This document shows positions 1 through 8,596 of a stretch of DNA of 64,000 nucleotides, piece after piece. The stretch is taken from NCBI RefSeq assembly GCF_021491375.1, contig NZ_JAKEVY010000001.1, positions 1,195,001 through 1,259,000 on the forward strand. The letters are read 5' to 3'. Each line of letters opens with the position of its first letter. Position 1 is the first letter of the stretch. A model generated the notes under the pieces. It saw only the letters and a program-made list of their open reading frames with translations. It was not told where the DNA came from and made no database searches. The stretch comes from Flavihumibacter fluminis (GTDB taxonomy: Bacteria > Bacteroidota > Bacteroidia > Chitinophagales > Chitinophagaceae). Made by a program: the position numbers and the translations under genes.

Positions 1-209
1 AGCTCCCTGTTTATATCAAAATGAAAATAGTTCTGTAAAGCATGAACACCTGCATCGGTTCGGGATGAGCCCGTCAGCTCAACCTTATTCCTGAGGATGG
101 TTTGCAAGGCTTTCTCAATTTCGGACTGTACGGAATTGGCATTCTCCTGCCGTTGAAATCCTGCATAAGCAATGCCCATATAACTCAGCTCCAGAAAATA
201 TCGTTTCAT
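1..209 (-). CDS. truA: tRNA pseudouridine synthase A, 5' part only (cut by window edge)
   Basis: This is the N-terminal 69 codons of TruA, which makes pseudouridine at positions 38-40 of tRNA anticodon arms. The translated start (MKRYFLELSYMGIAYAGFQRQ) has the TruA opening. The active-site motif SRTDAGVHA follows at residues 49-57, with the catalytic Asp at residue 52 (family knowledge). The rest of the gene lies beyond base 1. Its ATG (207-209, complement) overlaps the TGA stop of the upstream gene as ATGA, so the two are probably translationally coupled. The truncation is an artefact of the window, not a pseudogene. Confidence 0.93.
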   Translation of the reverse strand, partial: MKRYFLELSYMGIAYAGFQRQENANSVQSEIEKALQTILRNKVELTGSSRTDAGVHALQNYFHFDINRE

Positions 210-820
210 TTCAATTCTTCCTTTTGTTGTCTGGGTATTTCCAGTTCGATTCTATCCAAACCATTGGCCTCCCGCACTTCATATACAAGTATCCATGCGG
301 TGGCTGTTTCCTTTTTACTTACCAACCGGATAGCAGGAACAGGCGCTGCTTCCAACACGGTTGTGGGTTTTGGGAGATAATATAATACAGCTGAATCATT
401 TACTACCTGCGATAACCGAACTGCAAATGCATCGGTACGTTTGAGCATTCCCTGGTAAGGATCTGTTTTTGATCCCAGCCTGCGGGTAGGCACCAGTTCA
501 TCCAGCTTGCTGTCATACAGCCGCCATCCCTCCTGTTTCATATCCTTCAGTACCCAGCCTTTATCCATATCCGTTGCAGGCATGGCAAATACAAATGCAG
601 CTGTCGTTTGGCCAGGGAAGCCCAGTATAAGATCTCCTTTCAGCTTGTGCAGGGAGGCCAATAACATAAAGCCTTCCGGTGCGGAGTGGTAGAGACTATC
701 GCGGGTTCGGATATAAAACGGCTGCCCGTTTTCCGATTCAATGTATACAAAACCGGTATGCTGAGCATATATACCCTCCGCACAACACAAACAAAAAAGA
801 AGAAAAAGACAGGTCCGCAT
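206..820 (-). CDS. Exported protein of unknown function, coupled to truA
   Basis: A 204-residue protein with an N-terminal signal peptide (hydrophobic core LFLLFCLCC, cleavage likely after IYAQ near residue 20). The N-terminal half is beta-rich, with a stretch GFVYIESENGQPFYIRTRDS, which resembles unnamed secreted proteins I have seen in Chitinophagaceae. The C-terminal half has no motif I recognise, and the tail is charged (RQQKEELK). There is no lipobox. It ends in an ATGA overlap with truA, so the two probably share an mRNA, but nothing links the functions. It is divergent from the M1 peptidase gene across a 112 bp gap. Function is unknown; that it is a real gene rests on signal peptide, length and overlap. 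Confidence 0.8.
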   Translation of the reverse strand: MRTCLFLLFCLCCAEGIYAQHTGFVYIESENGQPFYIRTRDSLYHSAPEGFMLLASLHKLKGDLILGFPGQTTAAFVFAMPATDMDKGWVLKDMKQEGWRLYDSKLDELVPTRRLGSKTDPYQGMLKRTDAFAVRLSQVVNDSAVLYYLPKPTTVLEAAPVPAIRLVSKKETATAWILVYEVREANGLDRIELEIPRQQKEELK

Positions 821-932
821 TCAGCCTGAAAATTAGGTATAATTCCAGTTCGGCTGACCGTTCTTCATTTTCAGCTTTTTTTATGAGGAGCTTTGAAACC
901 GAACGAATAAATTTACCCGGTAAAATATACAT

Positions 933-3434
933 ATGAAAAAAGCACTATTGCTGCCTCTGTGTCTCCTGGCACTTACTGGTTTGCATGCACAGGAAAATGC
1001 GAAAAAAGAAGATGAAGCGCTCCGTATCTATCGAGAAACTCCGGCCAAAATCAACAACCTGGTGCATACCAAACTGGATGCACGTTTTGATTATAACAAT
1101 GCCTGGCTGAATGGGAAAGTTTGGATCACCCTACAACCACATTTTTATCCTACCGATTCTCTCACACTCGATGCAAAGGGGATGGACATCAAAACGGTTG
1201 CACTTTCAGCAGCAGGAAAGAACAATCCGCTGAAATATAAGTATGATGGTCAAAAGCTATTCATCCAACTCAATAAAACCTATTCCAACAAAGAAAAATA
1301 CACGGTATATGTAGAATATACAGCCAAGCCAAATGAACTGAAGGTTCAGGGCAGTGCTGCGATCACGGATGCAAAAGGCTTGTATTTCATCAATCCCAAA
1401 GGAGAAGAAAAAAACAAACCGACACAGATCTGGACACAAGGAGAAACAGAAGCTACATCCGTATGGTGCCCCACCATCGACAACCCTGGGCAGAAAACCA
1501 CACAGGAAATTATGATGACTGTGCCGGCTAAATACGTTACCCTAAGTAATGGAAAACTGGTTTCCCAGAAAAACAACCCGGATGGTACCAGAACCGATCA
1601 CTGGAAGATGGATCTTCCACATGCACCCTATCTGTTCTTTATGGGTGTAGGCGACTATGCCGTAGTCAAAGACAACTATAAAGGAAAAGAAATCAGTTAT
1701 TACGTTGAAAAGGAATATGCACCTGTAGCAAAAAAAATCTTCGGTCATACACCGGAGATGATGGCTTTTTTTGGAAAGGTAACCGGGATCGAATACCCCT
1801 GGGTTAAATACGCACAGATTGTTGGTCGCGATTATGTAAGCGGGGCGATGGAAAACACCACTGCCACACTGCACCAGGAAAGCGCTCAGCAGGATGCGAG
1901 GGAGTTGGTTGATGGCAACCGCTGGGAAGATGTAATCGCACATGAATTGTTTCACCACTGGTTCGGCGATTATGTTACAACCGAAAGCTGGAGCAACCTG
2001 ACGCTCAATGAGTCCTTTGCTGATTACAGCGAAACACTTTGGAATGAATACAAGTATGGTAAGGATGCTGGTGCAGCCGCATCTTATGCTGCGATGGAAG
2101 GCTACCTGGCCAATCCGGAAAATGCCAGCAAAAAACTGGTACGCTTTCATTACCACGATAAAGAAGACATGTTCGATGCCGTTAGTTATCAGAAAGGTGG
2201 AAGAATTTTGCACATGCTGAGAAATTACCTGGGCGACAGCGCATTCTTTAAATCACTCAACAAATACCTGACGGAAAACAGGTTTAAAGCAGCAGAAGCA
2301 CACCAGCTCAGGCTGGCATTTGAGGAGATCAGCGGAAAGGATCTGAACTGGTTCTTTAATCAGTGGTATTTCGGCAGTGGTCATCCGAAACTTGAAATAA
2401 CCTATAACTACAATGACGCAGCAGGTACTGCTACTGTATATGTGAAACAAAACCAGGATGGAGACAAGGTATTTCAATTACCAATGGCAATCGATGTTTA
2501 TGAAGGCGGTAAGAAAACCAGGTACCAGGTAATGGCAAAAAACAGCATTGACAGTTTTCAGTTCAGTTACAAAAAGCGGCCGGACCTGATCAATGTGGAT
2601 GCAGATAAAGTATTGCTGGCTGAGAAAAAAGACAACAAGACGATAGAACAGTTTGCTTATCAGTATAAACATGCAGCTAATTATCTCGACAGAAGAGAAG
2701 CCATTGTATTTGCGGCAGAACAGCAGGGCAATGCTGTTGCTCAATCGATCCTGATGCAGGCTATGAAGGATCCTTATCACGGATTGCGTTCACTTGCTTT
2801 ACAATCCCTGGATCTTAAAAATAGCACCATCAAAACCACCGCCGAAAAAACCATTGCGGAACTGGCAGCTAAGGATCCCAAATCGACTGTCAGAGCAAGG
2901 GCTATTGAAATACTGGCTTCTTATGACAATGACGCCTATACGACTATTTTCAAAGCCGGCCTGAGCGACTCTTCCTATTCTGTTGCAGGAGCATCGCTTT
3001 CCGCAATCATGGAAAGAGACAATACTGCAGCAGTGGAAGCTGCCAGGAAAATGCTGACTCAGCCAATCAAAGGAAGTCTGGTACCGGCTCTCACTAATGT
3101 GGCTGCCAGGAACAGTCTCGCAGAAGCTACAGCTCCGATCAATGACGCGTTCGGCAAGATGCCTTTATCACAGGAAAAACTGGAGTTACTCGGACCATTT
3201 GCCAAATTGCTGGCAAGCTCTACTGATGCTGCACAGGTAAAATCCGGTGTATCGCATATTGTGAAGTTCAGGGAAGGCATTCCGGCTCAATACCGGACAC
3301 AGATCGATCCTTATATCAACAATATGATCCTGCAAAGCATTCAACAGGCCTGGCAAAAGAATACCAGTACTGAAGCGGCTGCAGTGGTTGAATTCATTAA
3401 AGCCGCGCGCAGCGGAGAAAAGAAAGGATTTTGA
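933..3434 (+). CDS. M1 family zinc metallopeptidase (aminopeptidase N-like), exported
   Basis: An 833-residue exported aminopeptidase with a signal peptide (MKKALLLPLCLLALTGLHAQ). The exopeptidase motif GAMEN is at residues 304-308. The zinc site HELFH is at 337-341 with the third ligand Glu360 in LNESFADY, the HExxH-x18-E arrangement of family M1. Residues 20-230 form the beta-rich N-terminal domain. From about residue 580 an alpha-helical region with HEAT-like repeats follows, as in ERAP-type C-terminal domains. It probably trims peptides in the periplasm or at the surface for nutrition. The ATG at 933 precedes the signal peptide directly. A terminator follows about 100 nt after the stop. 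Confidence 0.95.
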   Translation: MKKALLLPLCLLALTGLHAQENAKKEDEALRIYRETPAKINNLVHTKLDARFDYNNAWLNGKVWITLQPHFYPTDSLTLDAKGMDIKTVALSAAGKNNPLKYKYDGQKLFIQLNKTYSNKEKYTVYVEYTAKPNELKVQGSAAITDAKGLYFINPKGEEKNKPTQIWTQGETEATSVWCPTIDNPGQKTTQEIMMTVPAKYVTLSNGKLVSQKNNPDGTRTDHWKMDLPHAPYLFFMGVGDYAVVKDNYKGKEISYYVEKEYAPVAKKIFGHTPEMMAFFGKVTGIEYPWVKYAQIVGRDYVSGAMENTTATLHQESAQQDARELVDGNRWEDVIAHELFHHWFGDYVTTESWSNLTLNESFADYSETLWNEYKYGKDAGAAASYAAMEGYLANPENASKKLVRFHYHDKEDMFDAVSYQKGGRILHMLRNYLGDSAFFKSLNKYLTENRFKAAEAHQLRLAFEEISGKDLNWFFNQWYFGSGHPKLEITYNYNDAAGTATVYVKQNQDGDKVFQLPMAIDVYEGGKKTRYQVMAKNSIDSFQFSYKKRPDLINVDADKVLLAEKKDNKTIEQFAYQYKHAANYLDRREAIVFAAEQQGNAVAQSILMQAMKDPYHGLRSLALQSLDLKNSTIKTTAEKTIAELAAKDPKSTVRARAIEILASYDNDAYTTIFKAGLSDSSYSVAGASLSAIMERDNTAAVEAARKMLTQPIKGSLVPALTNVAARNSLAEATAPINDAFGKMPLSQEKLELLGPFAKLLASSTDAAQVKSGVSHIVKFREGIPAQYRTQIDPYINNMILQSIQQAWQKNTSTEAAAVVEFIKAARSGEKKGF

Positions 3435-3535
3435 CAAGTTAGAAGTATGAATTGTGAAGTAAGAAGTGGGGAGTATTGGTCAGGGGGTTGGTGGGTACCG
3501 GAGATAGGGAGCACCAACTGATGAACATACAATAC

Positions 3536-3567
3536 AAAGGGGCTGTCTTTAAGGAGGCAGCCCCTTT
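3536..3567 (+). terminator. Rho-independent terminator of the M1 peptidase gene
   Basis: A perfect 10-bp stem (AAAGGGGCTG pairing with CAGCCCCTTT) with a 12-nt loop, followed by a T/A-rich run (TTTTATATTTTATTATT). It lies 102 nt beyond the stop of the M1 gene on the same strand. Its stem is closely related to the hairpin at 3989-4012 read on the other strand. Confidence 0.85.
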
Positions 3568-3988
3568 TATATTTTATTATTGCTGCTATTCGCAAATGGA
3601 GATTGGTTAGCTACCTATATGAAGTCTGATTCGATTTTTGGCAAAATCCCTTCAGATGATTCAATTATTTTACCCCTTGAGCTGATTTTTTACCCGAAAT
3701 GATTCGATTCATTGAGTCACCAAGCCAACTAAGTCAAGGTGGTTTATTTATCTGCAAATTCAACAAAACACAGTACCAGCTTGCCTTACATTCGAAAATA
3801 CCAGCAATTTACCAGGGATAGAATGGTGGAATGCTCAACTTCCTTCATTAGCCAAACCAAATAAACTTACATACATCCTACGTATAAGAAATCATAATAA
3901 ATAGATAATCAATCACTAAAGCATCGTTTGAATTGAATCAATTGAATCAGGAAAAAGGGGTAGCGCTGAATAGCTCAGGCAATGAAAA
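3568..3988. other. Gene-free island between two terminators with GATTCRATT repeats
   Basis: About 420 bp of AT-rich sequence with no convincing gene, between the terminators of two convergent genes. It holds five copies of the 9-mer GATTCRATT: 3628-3636, 3658-3666 and 3701-3709 on the plus strand, and 3931-3939 and 3940-3948 on the minus strand, the last two as an exact 9-bp tandem. The longest ATG frame I checked is 27 codons (3619-3702). I see no tRNA-like or riboswitch-like fold by eye. It could hold a small RNA, protein-binding sites or a decayed gene. Confidence 0.5.
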
Positions 3989-4012
3989 AGGCTGCCTCCA
4001 TTGAGACAGCCT
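3989..4012 (-). terminator. Terminator of the LemA-TPM operon
   Basis: Hairpin AGGCTG.CTC / GAG.CAGCCT with a 4-nt loop and one internal mismatch. On the minus strand it is followed by TTTTT (complement of 3985-3989). It lies about 90 nt past the stop of the Gly-rich TPM gene. Between gene and hairpin is a 50-nt tract that is almost pure purine on the minus strand. Confidence 0.8.
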
Positions 4013-4104
4013 CTTAAATTCATGTATCCGTATGGGGTTAGGTTATCCAAACCCCTTTCTTCCTTTCTTCCTTTCCTCCCTCTTCCTTTCCTCCATCTTC
4101 CATA

Positions 4105-4902
4105 CTACCAGTCCCCGCCGGCTCCACCGCCTCCAAATCCTCCGCCACCGAAGCCTCCAAAGCCGCCGCCACCACCTCCACCGAAGCCGCCGCCTCCGCC
4201 GCCACCAAATCCTCCAGGGAAGAAAATAGGCGGACCACTATTCCAGCCACGATAACCACGGCGACTCAGCATACCGCCACCACCACGCCCACCTCCACCG
4301 CGGGAAGCAAAAATTATCACCATTATAATTATGAAAATGATCAACCCGAGCGGAATGCCACCCTCACCTTCACCACGATTACGATAACCTTCCGGTGCCT
4401 TGTACTCACCGGCAGCCGCTTTTATCAATGCATCCGTGGCCTCATCCAGCGCACGGTAATAATTACCTGCCTGCAAATTGGGAATCATTTCCCGGTCCAC
4501 GATACGCTTTGCGATGATATCGGGAATTGCTCCTTCAAGGCCATACCCTGTTGCGATGTAAACCTTTCTTTTTTCCTGGCCATCATTGCCGGTAGAAATC
4601 AGGATTACAAGCCCATTATTGAACTCCTTGCCTCCGACGCCCCATTCTCTACCCAGTTGCGTTGCATAATCGTTAGGCTCCAGCCCATTCAGGGTTTTCA
4701 CCAATACTACAGCAATCTGGTTAGAAGTAGTATCATCATAAGCAACCAGCTTGGCCTCAAGAGAAGCTATCTGGTCCGGAGTCAATAATTGTGCGGCATC
4801 GTTTACCAGCCTGGGTGGATTAGGCTTGGGCAACACCCTGCTTTGCGCTGAAACGGTCAGCGTACAAAAAAGCAGGACAACCCAGGCTAAGAATCTATTC
4901 AT
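4105..4902 (-). CDS. Exported TPM-domain protein with glycine-rich C terminus
   Basis: A 265-residue protein: signal peptide (cleavage near VSAQ), then a TPM domain at about residues 30-165 (opening VNDAAQLLTPDQIASLEAKL), a membrane segment near 180-197 (LGLIIFIIIMVIIFA), and a low-complexity GGGGFGGG tail ending in GGDW. This is the YgcG/Psb32-like architecture; TPM domains have been linked to membrane-protein quality control and phosphatase activity, but the exact role is uncertain. It is the last gene of lemA-TPM-TPM, 15 nt after its neighbour. The codons for the tail give a CCGCC-rich repeat on the plus strand, which creates a spurious proline-rich frame. Confidence 0.92.
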   Translation of the reverse strand: MNRFLAWVVLLFCTLTVSAQSRVLPKPNPPRLVNDAAQLLTPDQIASLEAKLVAYDDTTSNQIAVVLVKTLNGLEPNDYATQLGREWGVGGKEFNNGLVILISTGNDGQEKRKVYIATGYGLEGAIPDIIAKRIVDREMIPNLQAGNYYRALDEATDALIKAAAGEYKAPEGYRNRGEGEGGIPLGLIIFIIIMVIIFASRGGGGRGGGGMLSRRGYRGWNSGPPIFFPGGFGGGGGGGFGGGGGGGFGGFGGGGFGGGGAGGDW

Positions 4903-4917
4903 ACTGTACTTGGTTGC

Positions 4918-5379
4918 TTAATGACCAAAAATGATGTCATCAGGCAATTCATTTTTATCGGTGGTAGGCTTATATGGGAAATGCTGGCTCAACAAATCGC
5001 CAATATCATGAATGGCGAGAACCAGGCCTTCTGCATAAGCATTGTGCCGAAAGTGATTAATAACCAAACCGATCTCATTTTTCCAAAAATCAGGACCGGC
5101 AATTTTGTGAATACCATCATCGCCCCAGATAGCTACCTGGTGATCTTTGGAGGCAATATAAATGAGAACAGCATTGCGCTCCTGCGTATGGTCCATCTGA
5201 AGCAACCAGAATAACTCGGCTGCCCGGTCAATTGGATTTACATACTTACAGCGACTCTCAATAAAAACCCTGATTTCCCCACTCGTTTTCTGTTCGGAAG
5301 AACGGATGGCTTCAAGCACCCGCGATGCTTCTTCATGGGTGAAAAAACGGGCTTTTCGCTTAAGGAAAAAAAATGCCAT
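4918..5379 (-). CDS. Cytoplasmic TPM-domain protein
   Basis: A 153-residue protein made almost only of one TPM domain: EEASRVLEAIRSSEQKTSGEIRVFIES, then RNAVLIYIASKDHQVAIWGDDGIHK, then EGLVLAIHDIGDLLSQHF. Unlike the downstream TPM gene it has no signal peptide, membrane span or Gly-rich tail, so it probably acts in the cytosol. It starts 9 nt after lemA and ends 15 nt before the second TPM gene, a typical operon of Bacteroidota. Pairing of TPM proteins with LemA is common; a shared envelope-maintenance role is inferred. Confidence 0.9.
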   Translation of the reverse strand: MAFFFLKRKARFFTHEEASRVLEAIRSSEQKTSGEIRVFIESRCKYVNPIDRAAELFWLLQMDHTQERNAVLIYIASKDHQVAIWGDDGIHKIAGPDFWKNEIGLVINHFRHNAYAEGLVLAIHDIGDLLSQHFPYKPTTDKNELPDDIIFGH

Positions 5380-5388
5380 CAGCCTTAA

Positions 5389-5979
5389 TTAAAAATTGAC
5401 TGAGGGAGCTTTTTCAGATCCGGCTTCCGCTTTGAAACCTTCTTTAACAGAGAAGCCAAACATACCAGCGAAGATATTATTGGGGAAACGGCGAACAGAA
5501 CTGTTGTACTCCTGAACAGCCGCATTAAAATCATTCCGGGAAACTTTGATCCGGTTTTCTGTTCCTTCCAGTTGTGCCTGTAAATCGCGGAAATTCTGGT
5601 TGGCTTTCAGATCGGGATAGTTTTCCACTACTGCCAGTAAGCGACCCAGTGCACTGGTTACGCCGGCCTGTGCCTGCTGGTATTCTGCCAGTTTCTCGGG
5701 CGTAATATTGGTTGGATCAATCTGAACAGAGGTTGCTTTCGAACGGGCTTCAATTACCTGGGTAAGTGTTTCCTGTTCGAAATTAGCAGCTCCTTTTACC
5801 GTATTCACGAGGTTGGGAATCAGATCAGCTCTGCGCTGGTAATCACTCTGGACATTCGCCCATTTGTTTTTTACATTTTCATCCAGGCCAACCATGCTGT
5901 TATAACCACTGCAGGCCCGGAAACCGAAGAGCACCAACACTCCGAGAACAATAATCAGGATCAAGTTTTTTGAATTCAT
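5389..5979 (-). CDS. lemA: LemA family protein
   Basis: A 196-residue membrane-anchored protein. An N-terminal hydrophobic segment (LILIIVLGVLVLFGF) is followed by the LemA helical domain with its usual landmarks: NVQSDYQRRADLIPNLVNTV, then LLAVVENYPDLKANQNFRDLQ and GTENRIKVSRNDFN. The C-terminal end is short and polar. It is the first gene of the lemA-TPM-TPM operon. The region upstream (5980-6030) has an alternating TA run just before the ATG. Biochemical function of LemA is not settled. Confidence 0.95.
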   Translation of the reverse strand: MNSKNLILIIVLGVLVLFGFRACSGYNSMVGLDENVKNKWANVQSDYQRRADLIPNLVNTVKGAANFEQETLTQVIEARSKATSVQIDPTNITPEKLAEYQQAQAGVTSALGRLLAVVENYPDLKANQNFRDLQAQLEGTENRIKVSRNDFNAAVQEYNSSVRRFPNNIFAGMFGFSVKEGFKAEAGSEKAPSVNF

Positions 5980-6030
5980 GGCAGAGAGTTTATATATATA
6001 ATTAAATGTACAATAATCCAGACAAAAAAA

Positions 6031-6054
6031 GGGAGCACCGGGTTGGATGCTCCC
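6031..6054 (-). terminator. Terminator after pgk
   Basis: Seven-bp stem (GGGAGCA / TGCTCCC) with a 10-nt loop, followed on the minus strand by seven T (complement of 6024-6030). It lies just downstream of the pgk stop at 6078 and separates pgk from lemA. Confidence 0.88.
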
Positions 6055-6077
6055 TAAAAAAAATCTAACGAAGGGTG

Positions 6078-7271
6078 TTAACTGTTGATCGCAGCTATAC
6101 CTGGCAATACTTTTCCTTCAAAGTATTCAAGCATTGCACCACCTCCGGTTGAAACATAACTTACTTTTTCTGTATAACCGAACTGGTTAACCGCAGCCAC
6201 CGAATCGCCACCGCCAACCAGGGAGAAAGCTCCTTTTTCAGTAGCTTCTGCCACTGCATCCGCGATGGCTTTCGTACCGGCCTGGAATTTTTCCATTTCA
6301 AACACGCCCATCGGACCGTTCCAGAGAATGGTTTTGGAGGCCAATATCACGCTGGCGAACTGCTGGCGGGCATCCGGACCAATATCCAGTCCCATCCAGC
6401 CATCCGGAATCTGATCACTAGGTGCAGTTTGTGTATTGGCATTTGCATCAAACTTATCCGCTATGATAGAATCTGCAGGCAGGTGAATATTCACGCCTTT
6501 CTTTTTGGCTGTTTCCAGTAAGGCTGCTGCCATTTCCAGGCGATCGGCTTCACACAATGAATTTCCAATTGATCCACCCATTGCCTTTTTAAAGGTATAG
6601 GCCATACCACCACCAATGATAATATCGGTTGCGCGTTCCAGTAAGTTCTCAATGATCAGAATCTTATCAGAAACTTTGGCGCCGCCAATGATAGCAGTAA
6701 AAGGCTTCTCTGAATTGTGCAGTACTTTTTCCGCACTCATTACTTCTCCTTCCATTACCAGGCCGAAGAAACGTTTGTCTTTCGGAAAGAATTCAGCGAT
6801 AATTGCGGTAGAGGCATGCGCGCGGTGAGCAGTTCCAAATGCATCATTCACATATACATCACCAAGGCGGGCCAGCTTTTCTGCAAACCCTTTATCTCCT
6901 TTCTCTTCTTCCTTATAAAAGCGAAGATTCTCCAGTAATAAAACCTGTCCGGCTTTGAGAGATGCCGCTTTCTGAACTGCTTCTTCGCCGATGCAATCAG
7001 CCGAGAAATCTACCTGAACGCCTAGAGCGTTTGACAAATGGGCAACAATATGGCGGAGAGAATATTTATCAGTTGGACCGTCTTTGGGTCTGCCGAGGTG
7101 ACTCATCAGTATAACACTACCACCATCACTAAGAATTTTTTTGATGGTTGGGATAGCTGCCCTGATTCGGGTATCATCTGTAATTTCAAAGCTTGCATTC
7201 AGGGGAACATTAAAGTCGACCCGAATGAGTGCTTTCTCCCCGGCAAAGGAATGTTGACTATATTGACTCAT
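6078..7271 (-). CDS. pgk: Phosphoglycerate kinase
   Basis: A 397-residue glycolytic enzyme that moves phosphate between 1,3-bisphosphoglycerate and ADP. The substrate-binding start RVDFNVPLN is at about residues 17-25, and the family motifs [32 protein letters not shown] and the nucleotide-binding GGGDSVAAV near the C terminus are all present. Length is standard. It lies directly downstream of gap on the same strand with a hairpin terminator in between, so part of its transcription probably comes by read-through from gap. Confidence 0.98.
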   Translation of the reverse strand: MSQYSQHSFAGEKALIRVDFNVPLNASFEITDDTRIRAAIPTIKKILSDGGSVILMSHLGRPKDGPTDKYSLRHIVAHLSNALGVQVDFSADCIGEEAVQKAASLKAGQVLLLENLRFYKEEEKGDKGFAEKLARLGDVYVNDAFGTAHRAHASTAIIAEFFPKDKRFFGLVMEGEVMSAEKVLHNSEKPFTAIIGGAKVSDKILIIENLLERATDIIIGGGMAYTFKKAMGGSIGNSLCEADRLEMAAALLETAKKKGVNIHLPADSIIADKFDANANTQTAPSDQIPDGWMGLDIGPDARQQFASVILASKTILWNGPMGVFEMEKFQAGTKAIADAVAEATEKGAFSLVGGGDSVAAVNQFGYTEKVSYVSTGGGAMLEYFEGKVLPGIAAINS

Positions 7272-7296
7272 AGAAAATTGCTTGCGATAAAAAAGG

Positions 7297-7319
7297 AAAA
7301 GCGGGCAGAACCCGCTTTT
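7297..7319 (-). terminator. Intercistronic terminator between gap and pgk
   Basis: Perfect 9-bp stem AAAAGCGGG / CCCGCTTTT with a 5-nt loop and a U-tract on the minus strand, starting 4 nt after the gap stop and ending about 25 nt before the pgk ATG. The position suggests it lowers pgk transcription relative to gap. No clear TAnnTTTG box fits in the remaining gap. Confidence 0.8.
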
Positions 7320-7323
7320 ATGA

Positions 7324-8337
7324 TTATTTGGAAATAAGTCCGGCGAAATATTTCACAGTGCGAACCAGCTGGCTCACATAGCTCATTTCATTATCGTACC
7401 AGCTAACAGTTTTAACCAGTTGCTGATCACCAACCGAAATTACTTTTGTTTGAGTAGCATCAAAGATGGATCCGAAAGTAGAACCGATGATATCAGTGCT
7501 AACAATCTCATCTTCTGTATAACCGAAGCTCTCATTGCTGGCAGCTTTCATCACGCCGTTTACTTCTTCCAGGGTAACTTTTTTGGAAAGAACGCAGGTA
7601 AGTTCAGTTACAGAACCAGTAATGGTTGGAACGCGCTGGGCACCACCGTCCAGTTTACCTTTCAGTTCAGGTAATACCAGTCCGATTGCTTTAGCAGCAC
7701 CGGTGCTGTTCGGAACGATATTAGCTGCAGCAGCTCTTGCACGGCGCAGGTCGCCTTTTGCGTGAGGAGCATCCAGGGTGTTCTGGTCGTTCGTGTAAGC
7801 ATGGATGGTAGTCATGCTACCTATGGTAATTCCAAACGCATCATTCAACGCCTTTGCCATTGGAGCCAGGCAGTTGGTAGTGCAGGAAGCACAGGAGATG
7901 ATTTCTTCAGAACCATCCAGGATTGCATGGTTCACATTGTATACAATTGTTTTCAGGTCGCCGGTAGCGGGAGCTGAAATAACAACGCGCTTTGCACCTG
8001 CTTTCAGGTGAGCAGCAGCTTTGTCCTTATCAGTAAAGAAACCGGTACTTTCAATCACTACATCTACTCCGTGAGAACCCCAGGGAATTTGTGAAGGATC
8101 TTTCTGGGCATATATTTTAACCTCATCGCCATTTACGATGATGGCATCCTGTGTAGCTTTAACGTCTGCATCGAAGCGGCCTTGTGCGCTGTCGTATTTC
8201 AGCAGGTGAGCCAAAACAGCCGGAGAAGTAAGGTCATTGATCGCAACTACGTCAATACCTTCCATGTTATAGATCTGGCGGTATACCAGGCGTCCAATTC
8301 TTCCGAATCCGTTGATGGCAACTTTTACAGTGCTCAT
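7324..8337 (-). CDS. gap: Type I glyceraldehyde-3-phosphate dehydrogenase
   Basis: A 337-residue glycolytic dehydrogenase. The Rossmann motif INGFGRIGR is at the N terminus. The catalytic motif SCASCTTNC puts the nucleophile at Cys152. Later motifs are [34 protein letters not shown] and [11 protein letters not shown]. The residue after the first dinucleotide-binding strand (AINDLTS) is consistent with NAD use, but cofactor choice is inferred. It is the first gene of a gap-pgk unit and divergent from tRNA-Glu across 134 bp. Confidence 0.98.
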   Translation of the reverse strand: MSTVKVAINGFGRIGRLVYRQIYNMEGIDVVAINDLTSPAVLAHLLKYDSAQGRFDADVKATQDAIIVNGDEVKIYAQKDPSQIPWGSHGVDVVIESTGFFTDKDKAAAHLKAGAKRVVISAPATGDLKTIVYNVNHAILDGSEEIISCASCTTNCLAPMAKALNDAFGITIGSMTTIHAYTNDQNTLDAPHAKGDLRRARAAAANIVPNSTGAAKAIGLVLPELKGKLDGGAQRVPTITGSVTELTCVLSKKVTLEEVNGVMKAASNESFGYTEDEIVSTDIIGSTFGSIFDATQTKVISVGDQQLVKTVSWYDNEMSYVSQLVRTVKYFAGLISK

Positions 8338-8422
8338 AATTGGTTTAGTTTGTGTTTTACTTTTAATGAATGAGGCGCTAAGTTACTATATCAGGATAGG
8401 CGAGAAAAATTTTCAAATTTTT

Positions 8423-8453
8423 TTTGGTAGATATATCGCGCTCCCTATCTTTG
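8423..8453 (+). promoter_or_regulatory. Bacteroidota-type promoter of tRNA-Glu
   Basis: TTTG at 8423-8426, then exactly 19 nt, then TATCTTTG (8446-8453), matching the TTTG-N19-TAnnTTTG consensus of the Bacteroidota primary sigma factor. Transcription would start near 8458-8462, about 10-14 nt before the mature tRNA end. Confidence 0.85.
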
Positions 8454-8471
8454 CACTCCCAAAAGGGAAAT

Positions 8472-8543
8472 GCCGCGTTGGTCAATCGGTTAAGACGCAT
8501 CCCTTTCACGGATGAATGACGGGTTCGATTCCCGTACGCGGTA
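8472..8543 (+). tRNA. tRNA-Glu (anticodon TTC)
   Basis: A 72-nt cloverleaf can be drawn by hand. The acceptor stem is GCCGCGT (8472-8478) with ACGCGGT (8536-8542), first pair G-T. The D arm is GTC/GAC. The anticodon stem is CATCC/GGATG with loop CTTTCAC, giving TTC at 8505-8507. The T stem is ACGGG/CCCGT with loop TTCGATT. The discriminator is A8543; CCA is not encoded. A strong promoter lies upstream and a perfect terminator starts 2 nt downstream, so it is a single-gene unit. Confidence 0.96.
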
Positions 8544-8544
8544 C

Positions 8545-8574
8545 AAAAAAGAGCTGAAATTTCAGCTCTTTTTT
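8545..8574. terminator. Bidirectional terminator after tRNA-Glu and the Old Yellow Enzyme gene
   Basis: A 30-bp perfect palindrome: six A, GAGCTGAAA, TTTCAGCTC, six T. The run of six T on either strand allows it to stop transcription both from tRNA-Glu (plus) and from the converging gene at 8597 (minus). Confidence 0.92.
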
Positions 8575-8596
8575 CGTTTATAAAAGTTCCTGTTTT

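Noticed and set aside
1542-2213. 223-codon open frame on the minus strand
   Set aside because: Lies wholly inside the M1 peptidase gene, whose motifs and signal peptide are complete; the antisense product has no recognisable features.
3619-3702. 27-codon frame in the gene-free island
   Set aside because: Too short, no start context, and two of the GATTCRATT copies fall within it.
4110-4250. Short repeats that might suggest a CRISPR array
   Set aside because: Units are GGN codon runs in frame with a real protein, without unique spacers. No CRISPR-like array is seen anywhere in the window.
4001-4255. Proline-rich open frame on the plus strand (runs of P)
   Set aside because: It is the antisense shadow of the Gly-rich tail of the TPM protein; GGN codons read backwards give CCN.
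5980-6030. TA-repeat before lemA as a mobile element border
   Set aside because: It is a simple TA run in a promoter region; no flanking repeats or transposase remains.
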